From an uncultured Lachnospiraceae bacterium (GTDB taxonomy: Bacteria; Bacillota; Clostridia; Lachnospirales; Lachnospiraceae): a DNA stretch of 64,000 nt. The notes beneath the pieces are model-generated. The model saw only the letters and a program-made list of their open reading frames with translations, did no database searches and had not been told where the DNA came from. Below are positions 43,317-52,850 of this stretch, piece by piece; positions within the stretch are counted from its first letter, which is position 1; each line of letters opens with the position of its first letter. Location: contig ONHF01000001.1 of NCBI GenBank assembly GCA_900317555.1, forward strand, positions 62,001 through 126,000. The letters run 5' to 3'. A program made the translations under genes and the position numbers.

Positions 43317-43387
43317 GGGGCAGCTTCCGCACTGTGCGGAAGGAATACCCCGGAAAAGGGAGGATGCCAGGTACTTCCGCACCTGGC
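43317..43387 (+). ncRNA. Structured segment of two or three hairpins of unknown role
   Basis: After the terminator there is CTTCCGCA-CTG-TGCGGAAG (43324-43342) enclosed by GGGG and CCCC, then a GGAGG, then GCCAGGT and ACCTGGC forming another stem (43366-43387). It lies between the ABC operon and a GNAT gene. It may be a leader RNA; no known riboswitch signature was recognised. Confidence 0.3.
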
Positions 43388-43393
43388 GTTATT

Positions 43394-43432
43394 ATGAAAA
43401 AGTTAGGTTGTATTGCTTGTTGCTATGGTTAG
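43394..43432 (+). CDS. Putative 12-residue Cys-rich peptide
   Basis: The short frame MKKLGCIACCYG ends in TAG. A GGAGG lies upstream, but the GCCAGGT/ACCTGGC hairpin is between them; with the hairpin folded the effective spacing would be about eight bases. A longer in-frame ATG (43364) abuts the GGAGG. Three Cys in 12 residues is unusual. It could equally be a non-coding leader for the GNAT gene. Confidence 0.25.
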   Translation: MKKLGCIACCYG

Positions 43433-43445
43433 AGTATAGATAATA
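43413..43445 (+). promoter_or_regulatory. Promoter-like AT-rich segment before the GNAT gene
   Basis: TTGCTT with TATAGA (16-base spacer) or TTGTTG with ATAATA (17-base spacer) are possible; the two overlap and one cannot choose between them by eye. Confidence 0.35.
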
Positions 43446-43470
43446 TAAATGTCGAAACGGTGGTGGACTC

Positions 43471-44652
43471 TTGAAAAATCATTTAATAAAATGTGAACAT
43501 GTTATGAATAAGAACGGGCTATGTAAAATAATCTTTATAATAGAAGAGAAAACCGCGCCTTTCTGTGCGCGCGAGCTTGACGAAGCCGCCGCGGCGCTTT
43601 CAGAAGAAGGACTGGAAGTCCTCGTGATCCGCGCAGACGGACATGAGAAAGCAGCTGCGCGCGAGATTCCGTCCAATGCTTCTGCTCTATATCTCGCGGA
43701 CAGTGCGGCGCTCTTCCAAATGCTGCGCTCCTCCGGGCTCCCTGCCGCCGGCTATCTGCATGCGGGAAGAAACGGGGAAAGCTTTAAAGGCGCAGCCTAC
43801 CTTGTCGAAAGACCGCAGGATATCGACAGAGACTCGTATCAGAAAATTTACGAGAGGGCGGCAGGACTGCCCTGGACGATTGCGGAAACAGCCAGATGCC
43901 TGATCCGTGAAATGACAGTGGACGATGTGGAGAGTCTGTATCCTCTGTACGAGGATGAACAGGCACGCCGTTTTTTGAAGCCCTTATGTCCGGACCATGA
44001 CAAGGAGCGGGAAATCGTAAAGGCATATATCGACAAGGTCTACGGCCTTTTCGGATACGGTATGTGGGTCGTTATCCGCAAGAGCGACGGGGCGCTGATC
44101 GGACGTGTCGGATTTGAGACCGGCAGGAAGAAGGAGGCGCCGCTCGGGTATCTTTTCCGGAAGGACTGCCGCCGGCAGGGATATGCTTTCGAAGTCTGTG
44201 ATGCCGTAATGCGGTTTGCCCGGGAAGAACTGGGATTTACCGGAGAAGATGCAGCGCCGCTTCTTACGGCGTATGCCGAGGAGGAGAATACCACGTCGAG
44301 GAGATTGCTCTCTCGCCTTGGCTTTATGCAGGCTGCCGAGGGCGCTTGTGATGCCTCACCGCGGGCAGATGAGCGGACGCTATGTGCCTTACCACAGTCT
44401 GATGAGGGCGCCTTATTTGCTGCTTCGCGGGCAGATGAGCGGACGCCAAGTGCCTTACCACAGGCTGATGAGGGCGCCTTGTCCGTGGCGCCCGAGGCAG
44501 CCTGTGGTAAGGCATCGGTGGCACCCGCGGCAGCCTGTGGTAAGGCATCGGTGGCACCCGCGGCAGCCTGTGGTAAGGCATCCGTGCCCCCTGCAGTACC
44601 TGCCGGAACCCTGCGCTATGTTTACAGACCGGCAGGCAGAGGAGTACAATAA
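43471..44652 (+). CDS. GNAT-family acetyltransferase with N-terminal extension and repeat-expanded C-terminal tail
   Basis: A 393-residue protein. Residues about 15-130 form an N-terminal domain with alternating strands and helices that resembles a HAD-like or Rossmann fragment of unknown role. A GNAT domain follows (about 145-290: LIREMTVDDVESLYPLY, GRVGFETGRKKEAPLGYLFRKDCRRQGYAFEV, TTSRRLLSRLGF). The last 95 residues come from tandem DNA repeats (two 66-bp-spaced units, three 33-bp units) and give ADERTLCALPQSDEGALF-like and AACGKASVAP repeats. A TTG start after GGTGG is used; ATG at 43504 is the alternative. Acetyl acceptor unknown. Confidence 0.7.
   Translation: MKNHLIKCEHVMNKNGLCKIIFIIEEKTAPFCARELDEAAAALSEEGLEVLVIRADGHEKAAAREIPSNASALYLADSAALFQMLRSSGLPAAGYLHAGRNGESFKGAAYLVERPQDIDRDSYQKIYERAAGLPWTIAETARCLIREMTVDDVESLYPLYEDEQARRFLKPLCPDHDKEREIVKAYIDKVYGLFGYGMWVVIRKSDGALIGRVGFETGRKKEAPLGYLFRKDCRRQGYAFEVCDAVMRFAREELGFTGEDAAPLLTAYAEEENTTSRRLLSRLGFMQAAEGACDASPRADERTLCALPQSDEGALFAASRADERTPSALPQADEGALSVAPEAACGKASVAPAAACGKASVAPAAACGKASVPPAVPAGTLRYVYRPAGRGVQ
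44360..44590. repeat. Tandem repeats at the GNAT gene 3' end, two families partly inverted to each other
   Basis: Family A: two 55-bp copies (44360-44414, 44426-44480) 66 bases apart. Family B: a 33-bp unit at 44496-44528 and 44529-44561 plus a partial third copy. The word TGCCTTACCACAG of A is the reverse complement of CTGTGGTAAGGCA in B, so A and B can pair. All frames through the region stay open. Confidence 0.9.
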
Positions 44653-44680
44653 CAGAAAATTCTCAAAGGAAGCAACGCAA

Positions 44681-45886
44681 ATGATCAACCAGCATTACCT
44701 TTCCATGCTAGAACATAAATCCGTGATCCGCGAGCTTGCCGAATACGCCGGCCGCCGCGGGAAAGAGATCGGATATGAGAACGTGTTTGACTTCAGCCTC
44801 GGAAATCCGTCGGTGCCCGCGCCCGAAAGCTTTAAGAATGCAGCCGTGAACCTGCTGGAAACAATGGAACCGCTTGCACTGCACGGGTATACACCGAGCG
44901 CCGGCAGCCCGTATGTCAAGGAAAAGGTCGCGGCGTCGCTTAAAAGGCGCTTCGGCATCGCATATAAGCCGGAACATATCTTTCCAACCTCCGGCTGTGC
45001 GGCTGCACTTGCGCACGCGCTCCGCGCTGTAACGGAGCCCGGCGAGGACGTTCTGGTATTTGCTCCGTTTTTCCCGGAGTATGTGCCCTATATCTGTGAC
45101 ACAGGTGCAAATATCCGCATCGTGCCGCCGGATCTTCCGGATTTTCAGATCAATTTTGAGGCACTGGAAGAAATGCTGGCGCCCGAAACCGGTGCGGTTT
45201 TGATCAATACGCCGAACAATCCTTCCGGCGCGGTCTATACAGAGGAGACGCTGCAAAGGCTCGGCGATGTTTTACGGGAGTATTCGAAGAGATTCGGTCA
45301 TACGATTTTCCTGATTTCGGATGAGCCGTACCGGGAGATTTGTTTTGACGGAAAGAAATGTCCGTATCCGGCGGCTTATTACGACAACACGCTGACCTGC
45401 TATTCCTTCTCGAAATCACTCTCCATTCCGGGTGAGCGTATCGGGTATGTCGCGGTGAACCCTGCCTGCGAGCAGTCGGACAAAATGGATCTTATTTTTG
45501 CGCAGATTTCGCGCGGCATCGGGCATAATTGCCCTGCGTCCCTGATTCAGCTGGCGATAGCGCGGACACTGGATGATACAGCAGATCTTTCGGTTTACGA
45601 AACCAACATGAATCTGCTCTATGACACGTTCCGGGATCTCGGCTTTTCCGTCCCCCGTCCGGGTGGAACTTTTTACATCATGCCGAAGGCGCCGGAGGTC
45701 TCCGCCGAGGCATTCTGCCGGAAAGCCCTGAAATACGATCTTGTATTCGTCCCCTGCGAAGGGTTCCACGCGCCGGGGTACTTCCGGGTCGCGTACTGCA
45801 TTGATACGGAAAAAGTCGAACGCTCGCTCCCTGTCATCAGAAAATTTGTTCGGGAAGAGTATGGAACACCGGGCAGCCGCAGCTGA
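44681..45886 (+). CDS. PLP-dependent aminotransferase (class I/II)
   Basis: A 401-residue fold-type I aminotransferase of the AspC-like family. FDFSLGNPSVPAP opens the core, INTPNNPSGAVY and LISDEPYREICFDG hold the ring and phosphate, SFSKSLSIPGERIGY carries the PLP lysine (about K245), and FRVAYCID has the carboxylate-binding Arg. The ATG at 44681 follows AAAGGA; the frame is open much further upstream, but only through the repeat region of the GNAT gene. Substrate not predictable. It starts 28 bases after the GNAT stop, so the two are probably cotranscribed. Confidence 0.88.
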   Translation: MINQHYLSMLEHKSVIRELAEYAGRRGKEIGYENVFDFSLGNPSVPAPESFKNAAVNLLETMEPLALHGYTPSAGSPYVKEKVAASLKRRFGIAYKPEHIFPTSGCAAALAHALRAVTEPGEDVLVFAPFFPEYVPYICDTGANIRIVPPDLPDFQINFEALEEMLAPETGAVLINTPNNPSGAVYTEETLQRLGDVLREYSKRFGHTIFLISDEPYREICFDGKKCPYPAAYYDNTLTCYSFSKSLSIPGERIGYVAVNPACEQSDKMDLIFAQISRGIGHNCPASLIQLAIARTLDDTADLSVYETNMNLLYDTFRDLGFSVPRPGGTFYIMPKAPEVSAEAFCRKALKYDLVFVPCEGFHAPGYFRVAYCIDTEKVERSLPVIRKFVREEYGTPGSRS

Positions 45887-45916
45887 CCCTGCAAAACAAC
45901 ACCAACGGAGGTCTAT

Positions 45917-46759
45917 ATGATAGAAATTTTAAAGGCGGCGCTTTTCGGCGTTGTTGAAGGCATTACCGAGTGGCTCCCGGTCAGCAGCACAGGCCATATG
46001 ATTCTTTTAAATGAATTCGTGAAGCTGGATGTATCGACGGATTTCTGGAACATGTTCCTTGTCGTCATTCAGTTCGGAGCGATTCTCGCAGTCATCCTGC
46101 TGTACTGGAAGACGATCTGGCCGCTCGGCCTGTACAAGCATCGCAGGAGAACACGCATAATATGGAAGAAAGACACGCTGATGCTCTGGGCGAAGACCAT
46201 CGTTGCCTGTATTCCTGCCGGCATCGTGGGCGTTCTCTTTGACGACTGGCTGGATGAACATTTCTACAACTGGCTGGTTGTTTCGATTATGCTGATTCTG
46301 GTCGGCGCAGCTTTTCTTGTCGTGGAAACCGTTTATAAGGACCGGAAGCCCAGAGTTACGGATCTCAGGGATATCAGCTTTAAGGAAGCGGTTATCATCG
46401 GTATGTTTCAGCTGGCGGCGGCTGTTTTTCCCGGAACGTCCAGATCCGGATCAACAATTATCGGCGGCCTTCTGATCGGCGTATCCCGCACCGTAGCCGC
46501 GCAGTTTACGTTCATTCTCGCAATTCCCGTCATGGCCGGTGCAAGCCTTCTGAAGATGGTCAAGTACGGCTTCCACTTTACGGGGATGGAAACCGCGATC
46601 CTTCTAACCGGAATGATCGTGGCCTTTGCCGTTTCGGTCGCCATTATCCGTTTTCTGATGGGCTTCATCAGGAAGCATGACTTCAAAGTTTTCGGCTGGT
46701 ACCGGATCGTTCTCGGAGCGCTGGTGATCGCGTATTTTGCCCTGTTTGCAAGAGCGTAA
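45917..46759 (+). CDS. uppP: Undecaprenyl-diphosphatase (BacA/UppP)
   Basis: A membrane phosphatase that recycles the lipid carrier of cell wall synthesis; overexpression gives bacitracin resistance. The 280-residue protein has the two family motifs EGITEWLPVSSTGH near the N terminus and PGTSRSGSTI in the centre, with about eight helices. GGAGG precedes the ATG by five bases. It follows the aminotransferase by 30 bases. No terminator is obvious in the next 100 bases. Confidence 0.95.
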   Translation: MIEILKAALFGVVEGITEWLPVSSTGHMILLNEFVKLDVSTDFWNMFLVVIQFGAILAVILLYWKTIWPLGLYKHRRRTRIIWKKDTLMLWAKTIVACIPAGIVGVLFDDWLDEHFYNWLVVSIMLILVGAAFLVVETVYKDRKPRVTDLRDISFKEAVIIGMFQLAAAVFPGTSRSGSTIIGGLLIGVSRTVAAQFTFILAIPVMAGASLLKMVKYGFHFTGMETAILLTGMIVAFAVSVAIIRFLMGFIRKHDFKVFGWYRIVLGALVIAYFALFARA

Positions 46760-46868
46760 AACAGACGGCCTGACAGGGGCTATATCCATAAATTTGTGCG
46801 ACGCTGACGCCGGAAATATCAATTGGGAAAAATATACAAAAAAACGACTTTATTTTCAGTAAACTTTA

Positions 46869-46897
46869 TTGACATCAAATTTGTATTGTGCTAAATT
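46869..46897 (+). promoter_or_regulatory. Promoter of the DUF6465-type gene
   Basis: A consensus TTGACA (46869-46874), 17-base spacer and TAAATT (46892-46897). The strong -35 box suggests high expression, which fits an abundant nucleoid-type protein. Confidence 0.55.
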
Positions 46898-46982
46898 GAT
46901 AGTTAGCTGAAATATGATACGCCGTTCCATTACAGCAGCGCGATGGAAAACCTGCGGCGGTCAGGAGGAGACGTCTGTAACG

Positions 46983-47483
46983 ATGAGTGAAGGAAAAAAG
47001 CCCGTAGCAACCGTGAAGGCCAGTTTCAAGAAGGAGACAGTTCCCGCAGCTGCCGCTCTGGGGACCAAGACAGCAGAAGTGAAGAAGCCTGAAGCAAGTA
47101 AAGCTGTATCGGCGAAGAAGCCGGCGGCAGGAAATGATAAGAAAGAGGTAACAAAAGTGGAAGAGAAGAAGACTGTTGCAAAGAAGCCCGCAGCCAGGAA
47201 GCCTGCAGTGAAGAAGGAAGCTTCCGCAGCCAAGAAGCCCGCTGCAGAGAAGAAAGCTCCCGCAGTAAAGAAGCCTGCTGAAGTTGAGGCAAATGTAGTT
47301 CTTCAGTTCAACGGCAATGATTACACAAAGGAAAGACTGCTGCAGTCCGCAAAGGATGTATGGCAGTTCGATCAGGGCAGGGATCTCGCAGATCTGAAGA
47401 AGGTTGAGATCTTCGTAAAGCCGGAAGAGGGCAAGGCATATGTACTCGCGAACGGCGAGGAGTCTTACAGCTTCAACATCTGA
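46983..47483 (+). CDS. Lys/Ala/Pro-rich histone H1-like protein with C-terminal DUF6465-type domain
   Basis: A 166-residue protein in two parts. Residues 1-105 are very rich in Lys, Ala and Pro, with repeated KKPA-type words as in bacterial histone H1-like proteins. Residues 106-166 form a compact domain (VVLQFNGNDYTKERLLQSAKDVW ... VEIFVKPEEGKAYVLANGE) that I associate with DUF6465 of Lachnospiraceae. The first part should bind nucleic acid non-specifically; the role of the second is unknown. The AGGAGG is 14 bases from this ATG, rather far, so an alternative start nearby is possible. A terminator follows. Confidence 0.7.
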   Translation: MSEGKKPVATVKASFKKETVPAAAALGTKTAEVKKPEASKAVSAKKPAAGNDKKEVTKVEEKKTVAKKPAARKPAVKKEASAAKKPAAEKKAPAVKKPAEVEANVVLQFNGNDYTKERLLQSAKDVWQFDQGRDLADLKKVEIFVKPEEGKAYVLANGEESYSFNI

Positions 47484-47541
47484 TGACGGACGGTCTGCCG
47501 GCCGGATGCAGGTGCTGCCTGACAATGGAATACAGATACGG

Positions 47542-47580
47542 TCTGCCGCGGAGGAGAAATTCTCTGCGGCAGATTTTTTT
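47542..47580 (+). terminator. Terminator after the DUF6465-type gene
   Basis: TCTGCCGC (47542-47549) pairs with GCGGCAGA (47566-47573), with a small inner stem, followed by seven T. Confidence 0.85.
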
Positions 47581-47639
47581 ATCGTCCGCCGGCAGCGCGT
47601 TTACCGGACACAGTTCTCAAATTATTTACAATTGGCACA

Positions 47640-47668
47640 TTGACATCCTTTTATAGCGGTGCTATCTT
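47640..47668 (+). promoter_or_regulatory. SigA-type promoter of the heat-shock operon
   Basis: TTGACA (47640-47645), 17-base spacer and TATCTT (47663-47668). The start point would fall near 47675, immediately before the CIRCE operator. Confidence 0.75.
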
Positions 47669-47681
47669 ATGAGCATAGATG

Positions 47682-47708
47682 TTAGCACTCAAACGAGATG
47701 AGTGCTAA
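47682..47708 (+). promoter_or_regulatory. CIRCE operator (HrcA binding site)
   Basis: A perfect inverted repeat TTAGCACTC-N9-GAGTGCTAA, identical to the consensus. HrcA bound here represses hrcA-grpE-dnaK until heat or misfolded protein titrates GroEL. Confidence 0.97.
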
Positions 47709-47730
47709 CAATAAAGATAAGGAGGAACGA

Positions 47731-48759
47731 ATGGATCTGCCGGAAAGAAAAATGAAGATTCTGCAGGCCATCATCCGAAATTATCTTGAAACCGGCGAAC
47801 CGGTCGGCAGCAGAACGATCTCGAAATATACGGATCTGAACCTGAGTTCCGCTACAATCCGCAATGAAATGTCAGATCTGGAAGAGATGGGGCTGATCAA
47901 ACAGCCGCACACTTCCGCGGGACGGGTTCCAACCGACGCCGGGTACCGGATCTACGTTGATGAGATGCTGCGGTCGCAGCGGCAGGAAGTCACGGACATG
48001 AAGAAGGTTCTTGTGGAGAAGCAGGACAGGCTGGAGTCCCTTCTGCAGCAGGTTGCGAAGCTTCTCGCCGCGAACACCAACTATGCTTCGATGATTTCAG
48101 CGCCGGCCATTCAGCGCAACAAGATCAAATTCATACAGCTTTCTCAGATTGACCCGCAGAATATTCTTGCGGTTATTGTGATCGAGGGAAACCTGATCCG
48201 GAACACGATGATTCATGTGGATGAGAGGCTGGATTCCAGGGAAATGCTGCGGCTGAACATGCTGCTGAACAGCGCGCTTTGCGGGCTGGCGGTTGACGAG
48301 ATCAATCTCGGGCTGATTACGGAGATCAAGCAGCAGGCGGGCGAGCGCAGAGAGATTGTGGAGCATGTCATCGACGCGGCGGCACAGGCAATCACGACGG
48401 ACGACAAGCCGAAGATCTATACGAGCGGCGCGAAGAATATTTTCCGCTATCCCGAACTTTCAGGAGATACGGAGAAGGCCAGCCGGTTTATCAGTGACTT
48501 TGAAGAGAAGAAGACGCTCGGCAGTATCGTGCAGGAAAGTCTTTCAGACAAGTCACAGACAGGCATTCAGGTATATATCGGAAACGAAATGCCGATGGAG
48601 GGCATGCAGGACTGCAGTGTGGTGACAGCCACATACGATCTGGGCAAAGGAATGAAGGGGACGGTCGGCGTGATCGGACCCAAACGGATGGACTATGACA
48701 GAGTCATTGATGTGCTGAAACAGATTATGTCTCAGCTGGATGATCTGTATAAGAAATAA
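47731..48759 (+). CDS. hrcA: Heat-inducible transcription repressor HrcA
   Basis: The repressor of class I heat-shock genes, 342 residues. The N-terminal winged helix includes VGSRTISKYTDLNLSSATIRNEMSDLEEMGLI and the PHTSAGRVPTDAGYR motif, and the C-terminal HrcA domain ends IMSQLDDLY. The ATG at 47731 follows GGAGG; upstream in-frame codons lie inside the CIRCE operator. The gene is autoregulated through CIRCE at 47682-47708 and heads hrcA-grpE-dnaK. Confidence 0.97.
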   Translation: MDLPERKMKILQAIIRNYLETGEPVGSRTISKYTDLNLSSATIRNEMSDLEEMGLIKQPHTSAGRVPTDAGYRIYVDEMLRSQRQEVTDMKKVLVEKQDRLESLLQQVAKLLAANTNYASMISAPAIQRNKIKFIQLSQIDPQNILAVIVIEGNLIRNTMIHVDERLDSREMLRLNMLLNSALCGLAVDEINLGLITEIKQQAGERREIVEHVIDAAAQAITTDDKPKIYTSGAKNIFRYPELSGDTEKASRFISDFEEKKTLGSIVQESLSDKSQTGIQVYIGNEMPMEGMQDCSVVTATYDLGKGMKGTVGVIGPKRMDYDRVIDVLKQIMSQLDDLYKK

Positions 48760-48771
48760 TCGGAGGATATG

Positions 48772-49473
48772 ATGGCAGAAGAGAAGATGAATCAAAACGG
48801 CGCGGCAGGTGAGGCCTGCACGGATACCGGTCAGCCGGAAACGTCTGCGGCTGCCGGACAGGAAGCGGAGAAGGCCGCGGAAGAGAAGAAAGACACTATG
48901 AAAGATCCTTCCGGTGCGGAGAAAGCCGGAGACAAGAAGGAAACCGAAGACAGCGTGAAAGATGCTTCGAAAGAGGAAGCGGCAGCTGCGAAGGATTCCG
49001 GCCGTGGCTTTTTCGGGAAGAAGAGCTCGAAGGAAAAAGCACTGCAGGAGCAGATCGATGGCCTGAACGATAAAGTGAAGCGGCAGATGGCCGAGTTCGA
49101 CAATTACAGAAAGAGAACCGAGAAGGAGAAGCAGCAGCAGTTTTCTCTCGGCGAACGGGATGTCATTGAAAAGCTTCTTCCTGTTGTGGACAACTTTGAA
49201 CGGGCATTCGCGACGGTCGAAAAGGACGATGAGGAAGACGCGTTCGTCAAGGGCATGCGTATGGTCTATAAACAGCTGACCAAACAGCTTGAAGATCTGG
49301 GCGTTAAACCGATTGAAGCGCAGGGCAAGCCCTTTGATCCAGAGTTTCACAACGCGGTCATGCAGGCTGAGAGCGATGAGCTTGCATCCGGCACGGTAGC
49401 GCAGGAACTGCAGAAAGGTTACATGTTTCACGACATGGTCATTCGCCACAGCATGGTGAGTGTCGTTAAATAA
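48772..49473 (+). CDS. grpE: Nucleotide exchange factor GrpE
   Basis: Releases ADP from DnaK. The 233-residue protein has a long disordered N-terminal region (about 1-85) rich in Ala, Glu and Lys, then the coiled coil (LNDKVKRQMAEFDNYRKRTEKEK) and the C-terminal beta domain with FDPEFHNAVM and GYMFHDMVIRHSMV. The second of two adjacent ATGs is used for better spacing to GGAGG. It lies 12 bases after hrcA. Confidence 0.95.
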   Translation: MAEEKMNQNGAAGEACTDTGQPETSAAAGQEAEKAAEEKKDTMKDPSGAEKAGDKKETEDSVKDASKEEAAAAKDSGRGFFGKKSSKEKALQEQIDGLNDKVKRQMAEFDNYRKRTEKEKQQQFSLGERDVIEKLLPVVDNFERAFATVEKDDEEDAFVKGMRMVYKQLTKQLEDLGVKPIEAQGKPFDPEFHNAVMQAESDELASGTVAQELQKGYMFHDMVIRHSMVSVVK

Positions 49474-49476
49474 TAG

Positions 49477-51417
<1,941 letters not shown>

Positions 51418-51435
51418 TCAATCCGTAACTTGGCA

Positions 51436-51464
51436 TTGACCAAACCCCTGCTCACATGTAAAAT
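51436..51464 (+). promoter_or_regulatory. Internal promoter between dnaK and dnaJ
   Basis: TTGACC (51436-51441), 17-base spacer and TAAAAT (51459-51464) lie just after dnaK. Transcripts would start near 51471 and meet a terminator-like hairpin at 51507, before dnaJ. Confidence 0.5.
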
Positions 51465-51506
51465 TGGGCATGCCGGCGGCAGCAGCACATGAGATATGAA
51501 GTTATG

Positions 51507-51538
51507 CCCAGGGCGCGTATGTGCCCTGGGTTTCTTTT
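51507..51538 (+). terminator. Terminator between dnaK and dnaJ
   Basis: CCCAGGGC (51507-51514) pairs with GCCCTGGG (51523-51530), followed by TTTCTTTT. It would end the dnaK operon or a short RNA from the promoter at 51436. Confidence 0.75.
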
Positions 51539-51593
51539 GATACAGAGCAGATGTTAAGCGCGGCGGCAGTACACAGGAAGATCGGACGAGACT

Positions 51594-52784
51594 ATGGCAG
51601 AACAGAAACGAGACTATTATGAAGTCCTCGGCGTAGGACGTGACGCCTCGGAAGAGGAAATCAAGAAGGCATACCGGCAGCTCGCGAAGAAGTATCATCC
51701 GGATGTGAATCCCGGTAACAAAGAGGCGGAGCAGAAGTTCAAGGAAGCTTCGGAAGCCTACGCCGTGCTGGGAGATAAAGAGAAGAGGAAGCAATACGAT
51801 CAGTTCGGACATTCCGCGTTTGATGGAACCGGCGGCTTCGGCGCAGGCGGTTTTGACTTCAGCGGCGCTGATTTTGGCGATATGTTCGGCGATATCTTCG
51901 GAGATATTTTCGGAGGCAGAACAAGAAGCGGCGCGGGCGGCGGCCCGATGAAGGGCTCCAATATCCGTACGAGTGTGCGGATTACGTTCGCGGAAGCTGT
52001 TTTCGGCGTAGAGAAAGATATTACACTGAACCTGAAAGATCCCTGCCCCACCTGTAAAGGCACGGGCGCGAAGCCGGGAACGGCTCCGAAAATGTGCCCG
52101 AGATGCCAGGGCAAAGGTCAGGTGATTTATACACAGCAATCCTTCTTCGGGACGGTCCGCAATGTGCAGACCTGCCCGCAGTGCCAGGGCAGCGGTAAAA
52201 TTATTGAAGATAAGTGCACAACCTGCGGCGGCAGCGGATACACGACAAGCCGCAAGACTATCCGCGTGTCGATCCCGGCCGGTATTGACAACGGCCAGAG
52301 CGTGCGCATCCGCGAGAAGGGCGAGCCGGGCATCAACGGCGGCCCCAGAGGCGATCTTCTGGTAGAGGTGATCGTCGAGCAGGACAGGGAATTCTATCGT
52401 CAGGACTACGATATCTATTCCACAGTTAAGATTTCCTACGCGCTCGCTGCACTGGGCGGTTCCATTATGATCAATACGGTGGACGGTAAGGTTGTCTATG
52501 ATATCAAGCCCGGCACACAGACCGATACGCGTGTGCGCCTAAGAGGGAAGGGTGTCCCTACGCTGCAAAACAAAAACGTCCGCGGTGATCACTACGTAAC
52601 GCTGGTTGTCGAGACGCCGGTCAAGCTTTCCAAAGAGGCGAAGGAACTTCTGCGGCAGTTCGACGCGCTGACAGGAGATTCTCTCGGCGAGGCGGACCGC
52701 GAGGCCATGGCCCAGCAGGAGAGCGAGAAGGAAAAAGAAAAGGAAACGAAAGGCCGCAAGGGCAAGAAGTGGTTCGGCAAGTAA
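51594..52784 (+). CDS. dnaJ: Chaperone DnaJ (Hsp40)
   Basis: Delivers clients to DnaK and stimulates its ATPase. The 396-residue protein has the J domain with YHPDVNPGN (HPD), a Gly/Phe-rich linker (about 75-125), four zinc-binding CxxCxG repeats starting [12 protein letters not shown], and the C-terminal client domains. The final 20 residues are a Lys/Glu-rich tail. The gene is separated from dnaK by a promoter and a terminator, so its level can be set apart from dnaK. Confidence 0.97.
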   Translation: MAEQKRDYYEVLGVGRDASEEEIKKAYRQLAKKYHPDVNPGNKEAEQKFKEASEAYAVLGDKEKRKQYDQFGHSAFDGTGGFGAGGFDFSGADFGDMFGDIFGDIFGGRTRSGAGGGPMKGSNIRTSVRITFAEAVFGVEKDITLNLKDPCPTCKGTGAKPGTAPKMCPRCQGKGQVIYTQQSFFGTVRNVQTCPQCQGSGKIIEDKCTTCGGSGYTTSRKTIRVSIPAGIDNGQSVRIREKGEPGINGGPRGDLLVEVIVEQDREFYRQDYDIYSTVKISYALAALGGSIMINTVDGKVVYDIKPGTQTDTRVRLRGKGVPTLQNKNVRGDHYVTLVVETPVKLSKEAKELLRQFDALTGDSLGEADREAMAQQESEKEKEKETKGRKGKKWFGK

Positions 52785-52850
52785 TACCGCCCGGGCAGGC
52801 TTTTACATGCGCGTCTTTACCGGGCGCGGCACATGGAAGGAGGTTCCCGC

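Noticed and set aside
44360..44590. Repeat cluster considered as a CRISPR array
   Set aside because: The repeats are directly tandem without unique spacers, partly inverted to each other, and coding; no cas genes are in the window.
44216..44680. 155-codon N-terminal extension of the aminotransferase
   Set aside because: It is out-of-frame reading of the GNAT gene and its repeats, with no ribosome site; the normal aminotransferase start with AAAGGA is at 44681.
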